Positions 45,704 through 53,870 of a stretch of 64,000 bases of DNA are shown here, in pieces. The DNA is taken from positions 682,001 through 746,000 of the forward strand of contig CAVTFN010000003.1 in NCBI GenBank assembly GCA_963734065.1, in the 5' to 3' direction. The notes under the pieces were generated by a model. It did not search any database, was not told the origin of the DNA, and saw nothing but the letters and a program-made list of their open reading frames with translations. The DNA comes from DATBLE01 sp963734065 (GTDB lineage: Bacteria; Actinomycetota; Thermoleophilia; Gaiellales; Gaiellaceae). Every line of letters begins with the position of its first letter. The stretch's first letter is position 1. Both the position numbers and the translations under genes were made by a program.

Positions 45704-46863
45704 CGGCAGGTCTTGACCAGCGTTCCGGCGCGCGCGGCCAGGGCAGCCGAGTGCACGACCGGGAAATCGGACTTCGGCGTGTCGTCCGCGTAGTAGATCC
45801 CGGACTGCCATCGGTCGAGGTCGGCCTCGTCGGAGACGTGGAAGAAGAGCAGCCCGACCACGTTCGGCTGGCAGGCGGCCAGCTGCAAGGCTTTCCGGTA
45901 GTACCGGCCCTGGGTCGCCTCGTCGACCGCGTCTCCCGCCGACGGCATGCCCTGGTTGGCGTAGAGGAGCCGCTTGTCGTCGGGCTGGTTCGTCTGCACC
46001 CCGAACTCGTCGTAGATGATCGGCAGCGTCGAGCCGCGCTGGCGGGTGCCGTCGAACGCCCGGCCGAGGAGCCTGACCAGCTTGCCGTAGTCGGCCAGCG
46101 AGATCGCCGTCGAGCGCGGATGCGCGAACGTGGGCGGGATGCGCGCGTGCTCGGGATACGGGTGGATCGCGAACCAGTCCATCACCGGGCGCCTGCGTCC
46201 GCTCAACCGGTACGCCTTGCCCAGGTCGAGGATGAAGCGCGTCGGGGAGTGGGTCGGCCGGGGCGAGCGGGGATCGTCGCCGCCGCGCGGAGCAAGCGAG
46301 CCGCCGATCACGATCGTCCCCGGCGCCGCCGCCTTGATCGCGTCGTAGGTCTGCGCGAGCAGGCCCAGGTAGGAGGAGGCGGCCGCGTCGAGCCCCTTCT
46401 TCGTGAACTGCGGCATCCAGAAACGGTTCAGGTTCGGCTCGTTGCCGACGATCACGTAGCGGATGGACGGAACGAGGCGCGGGATCGAGGCCGCATAGGA
46501 CGCGAACTGCTTCCGCGTGGTCGCGTACCCGGGCGTGGTCGCCGACCCGTACGGATAGACCGAGACGATCAGGCGGATCCCGTTGGCCGTTGCCGCGTCG
46601 GCGACCCTCTCGAGCGTCGCCAGCTCGTCGCCGCCGACGGTGGTCTGACCGGGGTGCCAGATCGAGGTGATGCGGATCGTGTCGAGACCCGCCTCGCCGG
46701 CGAGCGCCATCTTGGCAGCTGCCTCGCCGTTCCTCGCCGCGTCCTCGGCCGCGCCGACGAGCAGCAGCCTCGGCCGGGCCGGCGAGACGGGTGCGGAGAC
46801 GACGGGCGCCGCCGCGGCGAGCGCGGCGCAGAGCACGGCAATGAGCACGGGAAGAAGACGCAT
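45700..46863 (-). CDS. Secreted clan GH-A glycoside hydrolase-like protein
   Basis: 387 residues with a signal peptide (RLLPVLIAVLCAALAAAAPV) and a TIM barrel. E142 in VIVGNEPNLNRF matches the acid/base glutamate of clan GH-A, and E286 in IIYDEFGVQ the nucleophile. FAIHPYPEH supplies the substrate-binding histidine strand. It is a clear paralogue of the protein at 49695-51143. The two genes are separated by a decayed integrative element. The polysaccharide target is unknown (GH5/GH39-like). Confidence 0.85.
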   Translation of the reverse strand: MRLLPVLIAVLCAALAAAAPVVSAPVSPARPRLLLVGAAEDAARNGEAAAKMALAGEAGLDTIRITSIWHPGQTTVGGDELATLERVADAATANGIRLIVSVYPYGSATTPGYATTRKQFASYAASIPRLVPSIRYVIVGNEPNLNRFWMPQFTKKGLDAAASSYLGLLAQTYDAIKAAAPGTIVIGGSLAPRGGDDPRSPRPTHSPTRFILDLGKAYRLSGRRRPVMDWFAIHPYPEHARIPPTFAHPRSTAISLADYGKLVRLLGRAFDGTRQRGSTLPIIYDEFGVQTNQPDDKRLLYANQGMPSAGDAVDEATQGRYYRKALQLAACQPNVVGLLFFHVSDEADLDRWQSGIYYADDTPKSDFPVVHSAALAARAGTLVKTCR

Positions 46864-46902
46864 CGAAAGATCGGCCGGGGCCGTTTGGAGGACCGGCCCG
46901 GC

Positions 46903-46908
46903 ACTTTA
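46903..46908 (-). promoter_or_regulatory. -10 hexamer TAAAGT of the GH-A gene
   Basis: TAAAGT on the minus strand, 39 nt upstream of the ATG at 46863. Confidence 0.3.
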
Positions 46909-47012
46909 GCCGCCGGATCCGGAGAAGGGAATAGGTCTAGCGGCCTACCTGGAATACCGCAGGGCCTGGCCCGCAACGCCAGCAGCCATGCGGGGTGCGG
47001 CTGGGCGGCCCG

Positions 47013-47500
47013 CTACTGCTGTGCCACATAGGTGCCAGTACCCGCGGCCACGAACGTGTCCAGCGCCGTGCGTGCCCGGTCGAGGGCGTCGGGGAGCAGG
47101 TGCCCGTACGTGGCGTCGAGCACGGCGGGGCTGGTGCCCATCATCCGCGACAGTTCGAACAGGCTCACCCCGGCTGCGATGCTCAGGCTGGCGTAGGTGT
47201 GGCGCAGGGCGTACGGCGCGCGGTGAGCGACCCCGGCTGCACGCAGCGCCGGGTACCACTGCGCCGACGCCAGTCCTCCAGGCCCACCGGCCCTCCGCGT
47301 GCCCCGGGGAACAGCTGGCGGCTGTCGAGCCGCGCCGGCAGCCCGTCCAGGGCGGCGGCTGCGCGGGCGGGCAGCGGCACCGCCCGCAGCGAGCGGTCGG
47401 TCTTCCCGTACGGCTTCAGCACCCCGGCTACGACGGTGCGCCGCACGTACAGCACATCGCCCTGCCAGTCCACGTCGCGCCGTTCCAGGGCGTGGGCGAC
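47013..47500 (-). pseudogene. Frameshifted tyrosine integrase remnant
   Basis: Upstream part (about 47490-47270): GDVLYVRRTVVAGVLKPYGK, TDRSLRAVPLPARAAAALDG, LFPGARGGPVGLEDWRR. A frameshift near 47265-47275 moves to the frame reading WYPALRAAGVAHRAPYALRH, TYASLSIAAGVSLFELSRMM and DATYGHLLPDALDRARTALD, ending at TAG 47013. Together these are the catalytic domain of an actinophage-type integrase with nucleophile tyrosine in ATYGHL. The N-terminal half and the first catalytic arginine are missing. Confidence 0.75.
47021..47040 (+). promoter_or_regulatory. Candidate integrase arm-type sites, left end of decayed element
   Basis: GTGCCACAT (47021-47029) and GTGCCAGTA (47032-47040), 11 bp apart, overlap the 3' end of the integrase remnant. 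Confidence 0.45.
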
Positions 47501-47860
47501 TTCAGCCGCTTCCTGATCGTGGACCGGATCGGCATGCAGGTGGAACTCATTCCTCATCTGTTCGGCACCGCGGCGAGCCAGGACAGCCTCATCCATGGCC
47601 GGGCGATGCCGCAGCCCGCAGGCGCCGGAGCACCCACACCGCCGCACCACAGACGTCGTGCCACGACTACCGCGGCGCCCCCTGGGTGGGTGCGCCACAC
47701 GCCACCACCACTTGCAGATGCTGTCAGTGCAGCCTGGTCGCCTGAGCTGTGCCCGGCCACCTGCAGCGCACACCCTGCGGCCCGCCTGGCGCGCAGTCGG
47801 TTCTGTCCGGGGTGCCCGCCACCATGGGCGTGTCAGCGAACTAGAGACAAAGGATCGCCG
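47501..47860. other. Region upstream of the integrase remnant, no intact gene
   Basis: About 360 bp with no convincing frame on either strand; probably where the N-terminal part of the integrase has eroded. Confidence 0.4.
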
Positions 47861-48289
47861 ATGGCAGAGTCCCAAACAGACCAAGCCTTAGCGCTCTCGA
47901 CCAGCATCGTCGGCGCGCTGCACGCTGCTGGGGTACTTCAGCCCGCTGGGATGGCGCAGGAACAAACCCCACCGGCGGCGGCGACGCCGCCGCTGCCGGA
48001 GTGGGCGGTTGGTGATTACGTCCAAGTCCAGATCAGGCAGATACGCAAGTTCGTCGGTGTTAATCCGAATATCGTCAGCTTTCTACTCACGCATGCCGAC
48101 TACGAGATCAGCTACGACCTTGCATTCCCCCCTAACGACGAGGTCTTCATGACCGAGTTTCACCGGCTGCAGCTGATCGAGAGACCGATTCAAATCACGG
48201 CCGCCATGACGGTCACGCAAAAGATCTCACCCACCAGTTACGTCTGCGAGATGAGACGCCTGTGGGCGAACACAGGCTTCCGCTCCTAG
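47861..48289 (+). CDS. Hypothetical protein of the decayed element
   Basis: 142 residues: a variable N-terminus (MAESQTDQALALSTSIVGAL), a proline-rich linker, and a probable beta-rich domain (PEWAVGDYVQVQIRQIRKFV, SFLLTHADYEISYDLAFPP, QITAAMTVTQKISPTSYVC). AAAGGA lies 6 nt before the ATG. Codon use has more A/T at third positions than the chromosome, suggesting transfer. No family is recognised. Confidence 0.6.
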   Translation: MAESQTDQALALSTSIVGALHAAGVLQPAGMAQEQTPPAAATPPLPEWAVGDYVQVQIRQIRKFVGVNPNIVSFLLTHADYEISYDLAFPPNDEVFMTEFHRLQLIERPIQITAAMTVTQKISPTSYVCEMRRLWANTGFRS

Positions 48290-48488
48290 GAACGCCACCT
48301 ACATAGTCCGCAGGCGTGTCAATGGCGCACCTACGCGTGCGCCGTGACAGCTGTCGTCTGTTTGGGAGGGGGGAGGGGGTTCACGTGAACCGCGCGTGCC
48401 GTAGATCACCCCGCCGCTTTTACGCGAGTGTGGGGGTAAATCGTAAGGCCCGCCGCCGCCCCCCGAACATGTGTTGCCTTGTCACGAC

Positions 48489-48794
48489 ATGGCTGCGAGC
48501 AAGACCCCCACGACAGGCACCACCCGGAAGCCGAAGGCGAAGGCGCCCACGCTGGCACAGCTGCAGGCCACCATGGCCGACACGAAGGCGGACTTCGACG
48601 CGTACTACGTGGCGTACTACGTGGTGAAGGACACGGCCGGGCTGAGCGACCGGAAGCGGGCGCAGCAGGAGGCCGTCATGGCCCGGACGCGCACCGGCAA
48701 GACGACGTACTGGCGGGCGTTCAATGACCCGCGGCTGGTGGCGGCCCGGCAGAAGGCCCGGGACGCGAAGGCTGCGAAGGCTGCGAAGGCCTGA
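48489..48794 (+). CDS. Small lysine/alanine-rich hypothetical protein
   Basis: 101 residues, basic: an N-terminal TTRKPKAKAPTLAQLQATMA segment, a helical middle (TKADFDAYYVAYYVVKDT), and a C-terminal repeat of AKAAKAAKA. The composition suggests a nucleic-acid-binding or phage-accessory protein, but nothing specific is seen. Confidence 0.5.
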   Translation: MAASKTPTTGTTRKPKAKAPTLAQLQATMADTKADFDAYYVAYYVVKDTAGLSDRKRAQQEAVMARTRTGKTTYWRAFNDPRLVAARQKARDAKAAKAAKA

Positions 48795-48891
48795 GCGCCG
48801 CCGCACACCAGGGTGGGGCCAGCGGCCCGGGGCGACCCGGGCCGCTGTGCGTCCGTGGGCGCTCAGCGCCGGGTGTGAGAACATCGGGCTC

Positions 48892-49131
48892 ATGGAGATC
48901 GAAGGGCTGGGGTGGGACAGCGACTGGGCGCCGCTCGACGGCGAGGTCTGTCGCGTGACGGCGTTCATGGATTGGGGGTTCTCGAAGAAAGTGCCCTTTC
49001 GCGCATCCATCGAGGTCGAGTCGCCTCTGCTGTCCAAGCCGACCCCGGGGTGGGTGTTCCACAAGGTCGACTACGAGCACCTCTCGGAAGCGTTCAGCCG
49101 CAGGGAGAGCGAGCCGAACAGCGAGGTCTGA
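48892..49131 (+). CDS. Hypothetical protein of the decayed element
   Basis: 79 residues (MEIEGLGWDSDWAPLDGEVC at the N-terminus, KKVPFRASIEVESPLLSKP later). No ribosome-binding site is evident and no family is recognised. It is one of several short frames in the element. Confidence 0.4.
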   Translation: MEIEGLGWDSDWAPLDGEVCRVTAFMDWGFSKKVPFRASIEVESPLLSKPTPGWVFHKVDYEHLSEAFSRRESEPNSEV

Positions 49132-49184
49132 TCTTCTGGATAAAGCCGTCCCTCAGGCGGAGCGCGAAGCTGTTCGCGCGGGCC

Positions 49185-49331
49185 ATGCCGCGGATGTGGG
49201 TGATGCTCTGCCGCGAGAACACTTACGAGTTGACCACCGACCCGACCTACGAGCCCGACCTTAGCGGTGTCGAACGGACCATCCCCGCGAGGACGCTCGC
49301 AGAGTGGAAACCGGATGTCATTCAGTTCTGA
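49185..49331 (+). CDS. Short hypothetical frame, possibly a gene 3' end
   Basis: 48 codons (RMWVMLCRENTYELTTDPTY, then RTIPARTLAEWKPDVIQF) with protein-like composition. It may be the end of a longer gene whose 5' part was shifted. It overlaps the next frame by 17 bp. Confidence 0.3.
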   Translation: MPRMWVMLCRENTYELTTDPTYEPDLSGVERTIPARTLAEWKPDVIQF

Positions 49332-49535
49332 GTTCGAGCGCGTTGAGGGTGGCCGTATCGAGGCGTGGCAGGAGCCGGGCGGCACGTTCGGTGTCAGCCT
49401 GCTGCCCGATGGGGCGGCGGCCATTCGTACACGGCCGCCGAGGGCCACGAAGGGTTCCCGGCCGAGTACGACCCGGCGGCGCTGCTTGCGTGGGGCCGCG
49501 AGCGGTGGCGCCAGCAGCACACGGCTGACGGCTAG
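49315..49535 (+). pseudogene. Frameshifted short gene of the decayed element
   Basis: ATG 49315 opens MSFSSEFERVEGGRIEAWQE and PGGTFGVSLLPDGAAAI. After a shift near 49425-49435 the coding pattern continues in another frame as YTAAEGHEGFPAEYDPAALL and AWGRERWRQQHTADG, with a stop at 49533. The function is unknown. Confidence 0.4.
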
Positions 49536-49568
49536 TGGCGGTGCGCACCGCCGGGGGCGGCTGTGCCA

Positions 49569-49588
49569 GTGCCAGAACAGTGCCAGTA
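49569..49588 (+). promoter_or_regulatory. Candidate integrase arm-type sites, right end of decayed element
   Basis: GTGCCAGAA (49569-49577) and GTGCCAGTA (49580-49588), 11 bp apart; a third GTGCCAGTG begins at 49563. They lie 20 bp inside the right 12-bp repeat. Confidence 0.45.
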
Positions 49589-49694
49589 CGCAGCTGGGGC
49601 ACCCCGCGCAGCCATGCGGTGCGCCTGTTCAAAGCCCCCGGTTTTGCAGGTGGTTCTCCACCCGCCGCCACAGGCCGCCAGCCCGAGGACTGGC

Positions 49695-51143
49695 CTAACG
49701 GACTATCAACGGGCCACTCGCGACCGCGAGCGGCTGGCCGCGGTTGACCGGCGCCGTCAGGCGCACTGTGAAGCGGTAACGCCCGGGAGCGAGTCGCAAC
49801 TTGCGGAAGCTCGCCAGGGCGCGCTCGCCGGCCTTGCCGGCGGCGCGGGCGACGAGCGTGGTCGAGTGCCGCGGCAGCCGCTCGAGCCGTGCATAGACCG
49901 TGCAGTCGATGTCGCAGGTGACGCCGATCGCCGCGGTCCCGGCGGCGACGGAGCGGATCCGGGGATACGAGACCTTCGCCTTCGGGGTCAGCTCGAGCCC
50001 GTCGCATCTGGCGATCACCCCGCCCCGGACGTCGCGCGCGGCCGCCCGGACAGCGGGGAGGCTCGACTTGGGCGTCTGGTCCACGTAGTAGAGCCCCGAC
50101 TGGAAGCGGTCGAGCGCGCTCTCGTCGAAGGCGTGGAAGATCAGCAGTCCCATCACGTTCGGCTGGCAGAACGACAGCGCCATCGCCTGCCGGTAGTACG
50201 ACGCCTGGGTGGCCTCGGGAACGGGTTTGATCGTCGCCGCCTCCGCGCCCGTGTACTCGGACGCCTTCGCTGGCGGGATCTGCGTCTCGACGCCGTACTC
50301 GGCATAGAGGATCGGCAATGTCGCGCCGGGCTGGGCCGTGCCCTCGAACGCTTTGGTCAGCAGGCCGACCAGCTTCGTGTAGTCGGCGATCCCGATCGGC
50401 GTCGTGTTCGGGTGGGCGAACGTCGGCGGAATCGTCGAGTTCTCCGGGTAGGGATGGATCGCGAGCGCGTCCATCACCGGCCCGGTCAGGCCGCTTGCCC
50501 GGTAGGCGGTACCCAGGTCCTGGATGAACACGGTCGGCGAGTGGGTGTCGCGGCCGGTGCCGGGACGGTCGATCCCGCGGGGGGAGATCGCGCCGCCGAA
50601 GACCTTCACCGTCGGGTCGGCTGCCTTCAGGGCCGTGTAGGTCTTCGCGAGCAACGAGAGGTAGGCAGGGGCGGCCGCGTCGGACCCGTCCGCGTTGAAC
50701 TGCGGGAGCCAGAAGCGGTTCAGGTTCGGCTCGTTGCCGATGATGAAGTTCTGGAGGTCGGGAACCTGGCGGACGAGCGCGACGGCGTGGTTCGCGAAGC
50801 TGGCCTGGTCGTCGGCGCTCAGCGGCGTCGTCTTGCTCCCGAAGTTGTAGACGGCCACGAACGTGTCGAGGCCGTCGAGCTTGGCCGCGGCCGTCAGGTT
50901 GTTCAGCTGGTTGATCTCGTCGGCGGTCGGTTCGGGGTGCAGGGGATCCCAGATCGACGTAACGCGTACCGCCCCGAGCCCCGCCACCTTCAGCAGGTCG
51001 AGCTTCGCCTTGGCCTCGGTCAGCGTGCCCGCCTTCACGTCGTCCTCGGCGGCGCCGACGATCATCGACGGGCCGCCGGAATGCGCGACGGGCGCGACCA
51101 GGAGTGCGGTCGCGGCGGCCGCCGCGGCGAGCAGGCCCCTCAT
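49695..51143 (-). CDS. Secreted clan GH-A glycoside hydrolase-like protein with C-terminal beta domain
   Basis: 482 residues, paralogous to the protein at 45700-46863. They share VGAAEDD/VGAAEDA, VRVTSIWDP, E138 in IIGNEPNLNRFWLPQF (acid/base), LAIHPYPENSTIPPTFAHP and YAEYGVET (nucleophile). After the barrel (to about 370) it adds a roughly 100-residue beta-rich domain with a disulfide-like C-x3-C (TCDIDCTVYARLERL). The ATG at 51143 starts the signal peptide MRGLLAAAAAATALLVAPVA; a GTG at 51152 is also possible. It is divergent from uvrC. Confidence 0.85.
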   Translation of the reverse strand: MRGLLAAAAAATALLVAPVAHSGGPSMIVGAAEDDVKAGTLTEAKAKLDLLKVAGLGAVRVTSIWDPLHPEPTADEINQLNNLTAAAKLDGLDTFVAVYNFGSKTTPLSADDQASFANHAVALVRQVPDLQNFIIGNEPNLNRFWLPQFNADGSDAAAPAYLSLLAKTYTALKAADPTVKVFGGAISPRGIDRPGTGRDTHSPTVFIQDLGTAYRASGLTGPVMDALAIHPYPENSTIPPTFAHPNTTPIGIADYTKLVGLLTKAFEGTAQPGATLPILYAEYGVETQIPPAKASEYTGAEAATIKPVPEATQASYYRQAMALSFCQPNVMGLLIFHAFDESALDRFQSGLYYVDQTPKSSLPAVRAAARDVRGGVIARCDGLELTPKAKVSYPRIRSVAAGTAAIGVTCDIDCTVYARLERLPRHSTTLVARAAGKAGERALASFRKLRLAPGRYRFTVRLTAPVNRGQPLAVASGPLIVR

Positions 51144-51154
51144 CGCCGCCACGA

Positions 51155-51160
51155 TAGCCT
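51155..51160 (+). promoter_or_regulatory. -10 hexamer TAGCCT of uvrC
   Basis: TAGCCT lies 9 nt before the TTG at 51170. Confidence 0.4.
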
Positions 51161-51169
51161 GATCTCAGG

Positions 51170-53020
51170 TTGGACCCACGTATCGAACAGCAGCTGAAGG
51201 GCCTGCCCGCGAAGCCGGGGGTGTACCTCTTCCGGGACGCCGGCGGCCGCGTGCTCTACATCGGCAAGGCGAAATCGCTGCGGCCGCGCGTGCGCTCGTA
51301 CTTCCAGCAGGGCGGCGACGGCAGGCCGCAGATCGGCCGCCTGCCGGGCATGGTCGCCGACATCGAGGTGATCGTCACCGGCAACGAGGCGGAGGCCCTC
51401 CACGTCGAGCAGAACCTGGTCAAACGGCACCGGCCGCCGTTCAACATCCGGCTTCGAGACGACAAGTCGTTCCCATACATCGCGGTCACGGTCGAGGACG
51501 ACTACCCGCGCGTGATGTTCACGCGCGAGCGGCACCGCCGCGGGGTCGTCTACTTCGGCCCGTACGCGAACGCGAAGAAGGTCCGTGAGACGCTGGACGT
51601 GCTCAACCGCGTCTTCCAGTACCGCCCATGCGAGGGGCCGAAGCCGGGCCGCCACTCCGGCATTCCATGCCTCGACTACCACATCGAGCGCTGCAAGGCG
51701 CCGTGCGTGGGCTACATCGACCAGCAGGCGTACGGGGAGATCATCGACCGCGTGATCGAGTTCCTCTCCGGCGAGACGCGGCCGATTCAGCGCGAGCTCG
51801 AGCGCCGCATGCAGGAAGCGGCGGCCGGGGAGCGCTTCGAGGACGCCGCGCGTTACCGGAACCGGCTGTTTGCCATCCGTCACCTCGCGGAGCGACAGGC
51901 GGCGGACCGGCGCTCGGTCGGCACGGTCGACGTGATCGGGATCGCCACCGAGGGCGATCGCGCCGCGGTGCAGATCTTCCCGCTCCGCGACGGCCGGCTC
52001 GTCGACCGCTACGGGTTCCATCTCGAGAACGTCGAAGGGCGTGACCTCGCGTCCGTGCTGGAGGCGTTCTGCCTCGAGTACTACGGTTCCGCCCCGAGCA
52101 TCCCGCCGCAGCTCGTCGTCCCGCCCGGCGTGGGCGACACCGCCGCGCTCGAGCAATTCCTCTCCGACCGCCGCGGGGCGCGAGTCGAGGTGCGCGTGCC
52201 CGCCCGCGGCGAGAAACGACGCCTGCAGGACCTGGCCGACCAGAACGCCCGCGTCGCCCTCGACTCCGACCTGCTCCAGTCGGAGCAGCGCCGTCTGCGC
52301 CGCGTCGAGGCGCTCGAGGAGCTCCGCGAGACGCTCAACCTGGAGAGCCTGCCACTGCGGATCGAGTGCTACGACATCTCCAACATCCAGTCCGAGTCGC
52401 CGGTCGGCTCGATGGTCGTCTTCCAGGACGCGGTCGTGAAGAAGGCCCACTACCGGAAGTTCGGCGTCCAGCGGCTCGACGGGCCGGACGACTTCGCGGC
52501 CATGGCCGAGGTCGTGTCGCGCCGGTTCGCCAGGCTGAGCGGCCAGACCGCCGCGGAGTACGACGAATCCTTTGCGGCGATGCCGAACCTCGTAGTCATC
52601 GACGGGGGGAAGGGCCAGCTGTCGGCGGCGCTCACGGCGATGCAGGCGTTCGACCTGCCGCGCGTCGCCGTCATCGCCCTCGCCAAGAAGGAGGAGGAGG
52701 TGTACGTCCCCGGCCGCGCCGAGCCGATCGTGCTCGGCCGCGACTCGCCCGGGCTGCAGCTCCTTCAGCGGATCCGTGACGAGGCGCACCGGTTTGCGCT
52801 CGGCTTCCACCGGCAGCGCCGCGACGCGAAGGCGCGGGGCTCGATCCTCGACGAGCTGTCCGGAATCGGGCCGGTGCGCCGACGCGCACTGCTGAGGCAC
52901 TTCGGGTCGGCCGAGCGGCTGCTGGAGGCGACCCAGGAGGAGCTCGAGGGCGTGCCGGGCGTCCCGGCCAAGACGGCGCGCGCGGTCTACGCGCAGCTGC
53001 ACAGGGCCGGCCGGGCCTAA
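51170..53020 (+). CDS. uvrC: Excinuclease ABC subunit C
   Basis: Makes both incisions of nucleotide excision repair with UvrB. In 616 residues it has the GIY-YIG nuclease (PGVYLFRDAGGRVLYIGKAK), the conserved cysteine cluster C-LDYHIERCKAPC, the UvrB-binding UVR motif (about 205-240), the RNase H-like endonuclease (RIECYDISNIQ, VVIDGGKGQLSAAL), and tandem helix-hairpin-helix motifs (LSGIGPVRRRALLRHFGSAE) at the C-terminus. The start is TTG; its 3' end carries the promoter of the lipoprotein gene. Confidence 0.96.
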   Translation: MDPRIEQQLKGLPAKPGVYLFRDAGGRVLYIGKAKSLRPRVRSYFQQGGDGRPQIGRLPGMVADIEVIVTGNEAEALHVEQNLVKRHRPPFNIRLRDDKSFPYIAVTVEDDYPRVMFTRERHRRGVVYFGPYANAKKVRETLDVLNRVFQYRPCEGPKPGRHSGIPCLDYHIERCKAPCVGYIDQQAYGEIIDRVIEFLSGETRPIQRELERRMQEAAAGERFEDAARYRNRLFAIRHLAERQAADRRSVGTVDVIGIATEGDRAAVQIFPLRDGRLVDRYGFHLENVEGRDLASVLEAFCLEYYGSAPSIPPQLVVPPGVGDTAALEQFLSDRRGARVEVRVPARGEKRRLQDLADQNARVALDSDLLQSEQRRLRRVEALEELRETLNLESLPLRIECYDISNIQSESPVGSMVVFQDAVVKKAHYRKFGVQRLDGPDDFAAMAEVVSRRFARLSGQTAAEYDESFAAMPNLVVIDGGKGQLSAALTAMQAFDLPRVAVIALAKKEEEVYVPGRAEPIVLGRDSPGLQLLQRIRDEAHRFALGFHRQRRDAKARGSILDELSGIGPVRRRALLRHFGSAERLLEATQEELEGVPGVPAKTARAVYAQLHRAGRA

Positions 53021-53023
53021 CAT
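53018..53023 (+). promoter_or_regulatory. -10 hexamer TAACAT of the lipoprotein gene
   Basis: TAACAT includes the uvrC stop codon and ends 6 nt before the GTG at 53030. Confidence 0.5.
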
Positions 53024-53029
53024 CGGAAC

Positions 53030-53731
53030 GTGCGGCGACTCGTTCCGGTGATGGTGCTGGTGCTTGCGCTCGCCGCCTGTGGCGGCGACAAGAGCGCGCA
53101 GACGACGATCCGCCTGCAGCCTGCGCCGGCGGATCCGGGCAAGGCTGCGGTCCAGGCTGCTCTGGCGGCTGCGGCCGCCGGGAAGATCGACCGGCTCTGG
53201 GGGATGCTCTCCACGGGGTCGAGGCAGCGCCTCGGCCCGACGCTCAGCCGGTTCAGGAGCGGTGCCGCCGGCGAGCTCGCCGACCGGTTCGGCTCTCTCC
53301 GCAACGCGAAGGTGATCGTCTCCGAGCGGATCACGCCCGAGTTCGGGATCGTCGCCGTCGACGGGCGCCGGGGCGGCAAGCGTGTCGTCGACGCCGTCCC
53401 GCTCAAGCTCGAGGGCACCGGCTGGAAGCTCGAGCTCGGTGGCCCGGTCAAGATCCGGCCGATCGGGCCGCTGCCGGGAAAGCACGAGCCGGTCGTCGCC
53501 CAGATAGCAGCCGCCGTCACCGGGCCCGGCGGCAGCGGCACCGCCGTCATGTATCTCGACGGTCACACCGAGAACCCGAAGGTGGCAGGCACGTCGAGCA
53601 ACTCCACCCTGTACGCCAACTTCGAGCCGCCGCTCGACCCCGGCCGCCACACGGTCGTCGTCTTCGCGAGCGACGGTGGAGACGCCGGGGCGACGGCCTG
53701 GGATTTCACCGCAGGGAAGGCTTCGGGCTAG
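53030..53731 (+). CDS. Lipoprotein, unknown function
   Basis: 233 residues with a lipoprotein signal (RRLVPVMVLVLALAACGGDK; lipobox LAAC, Cys17). A helical domain of about 35-100 (KAAVQAALAAAAAGKIDRLW) resembles the NTF2-like domain of some lipoproteins, and a C-terminal beta domain (YANFEPPLDPGRHTVVVFAS) follows. Leaderless-type start. Its stop overlaps that of the convergent 22-residue peptide gene. Confidence 0.8.
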   Translation: MRRLVPVMVLVLALAACGGDKSAQTTIRLQPAPADPGKAAVQAALAAAAAGKIDRLWGMLSTGSRQRLGPTLSRFRSGAAGELADRFGSLRNAKVIVSERITPEFGIVAVDGRRGGKRVVDAVPLKLEGTGWKLELGGPVKIRPIGPLPGKHEPVVAQIAAAVTGPGGSGTAVMYLDGHTENPKVAGTSSNSTLYANFEPPLDPGRHTVVVFASDGGDAGATAWDFTAGKASG

Positions 53732-53796
53732 AAGACCTTCGGCATCACGAGCACGAGGATCGTGAGCCACCCGGCGGCGAGGGCGAGGAAGCGCAT
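53728..53796 (-). CDS. 22-residue hydrophobic peptide (small membrane protein)
   Basis: ATG to TAG encodes MRFLALAAGWLTILVLVMPK followed by VF, a single transmembrane segment with a basic N-terminus. TACCCT lies exactly 6 nt upstream of the ATG, the same leaderless promoter spacing seen for larger genes here. This is the main evidence that the frame is expressed. It is too short for homology-based assignment. Confidence 0.5.
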   Translation of the reverse strand: MRFLALAAGWLTILVLVMPKVF

Positions 53797-53802
53797 ACCT
53801 CG

Positions 53803-53808
53803 AGGGTA
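53803..53808 (-). promoter_or_regulatory. -10 hexamer TACCCT of the 22-residue peptide gene
   Basis: TACCCT on the minus strand ends 6 nt before the ATG at 53796. Confidence 0.45.
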
Positions 53809-53870
53809 GGCGGGCCGTGTTAGAGCAGGATGAGAAGCTGTTAGCGGCCGGTTAGCAGCGCGTAATTCTT

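Larger units (their letters stand above)
46982..49619. mobile_element. Decayed integrative element between two GH-A paralogues (about 2.6 kb)
   Basis: GCAGCCATGCGG occurs at 46982-46993 and 49608-49619 and brackets a region with a frameshifted integrase, several small unknown genes and lower GC3. Paired GTGCCA 9-mers spaced 11 bp lie near both ends, as in the tRNA-Asn island. No structural or replication genes remain. The target is the spacer between paralogous glycosidase genes, not a tRNA. Confidence 0.6.

Noticed and set aside
45689..45811. Longer start of hemQ at 45811
   Set aside because: The extra 41 codons read through the end of the neighbouring glycosidase gene and are not conserved-looking; GTG 45688 fits both homology and promoter spacing.
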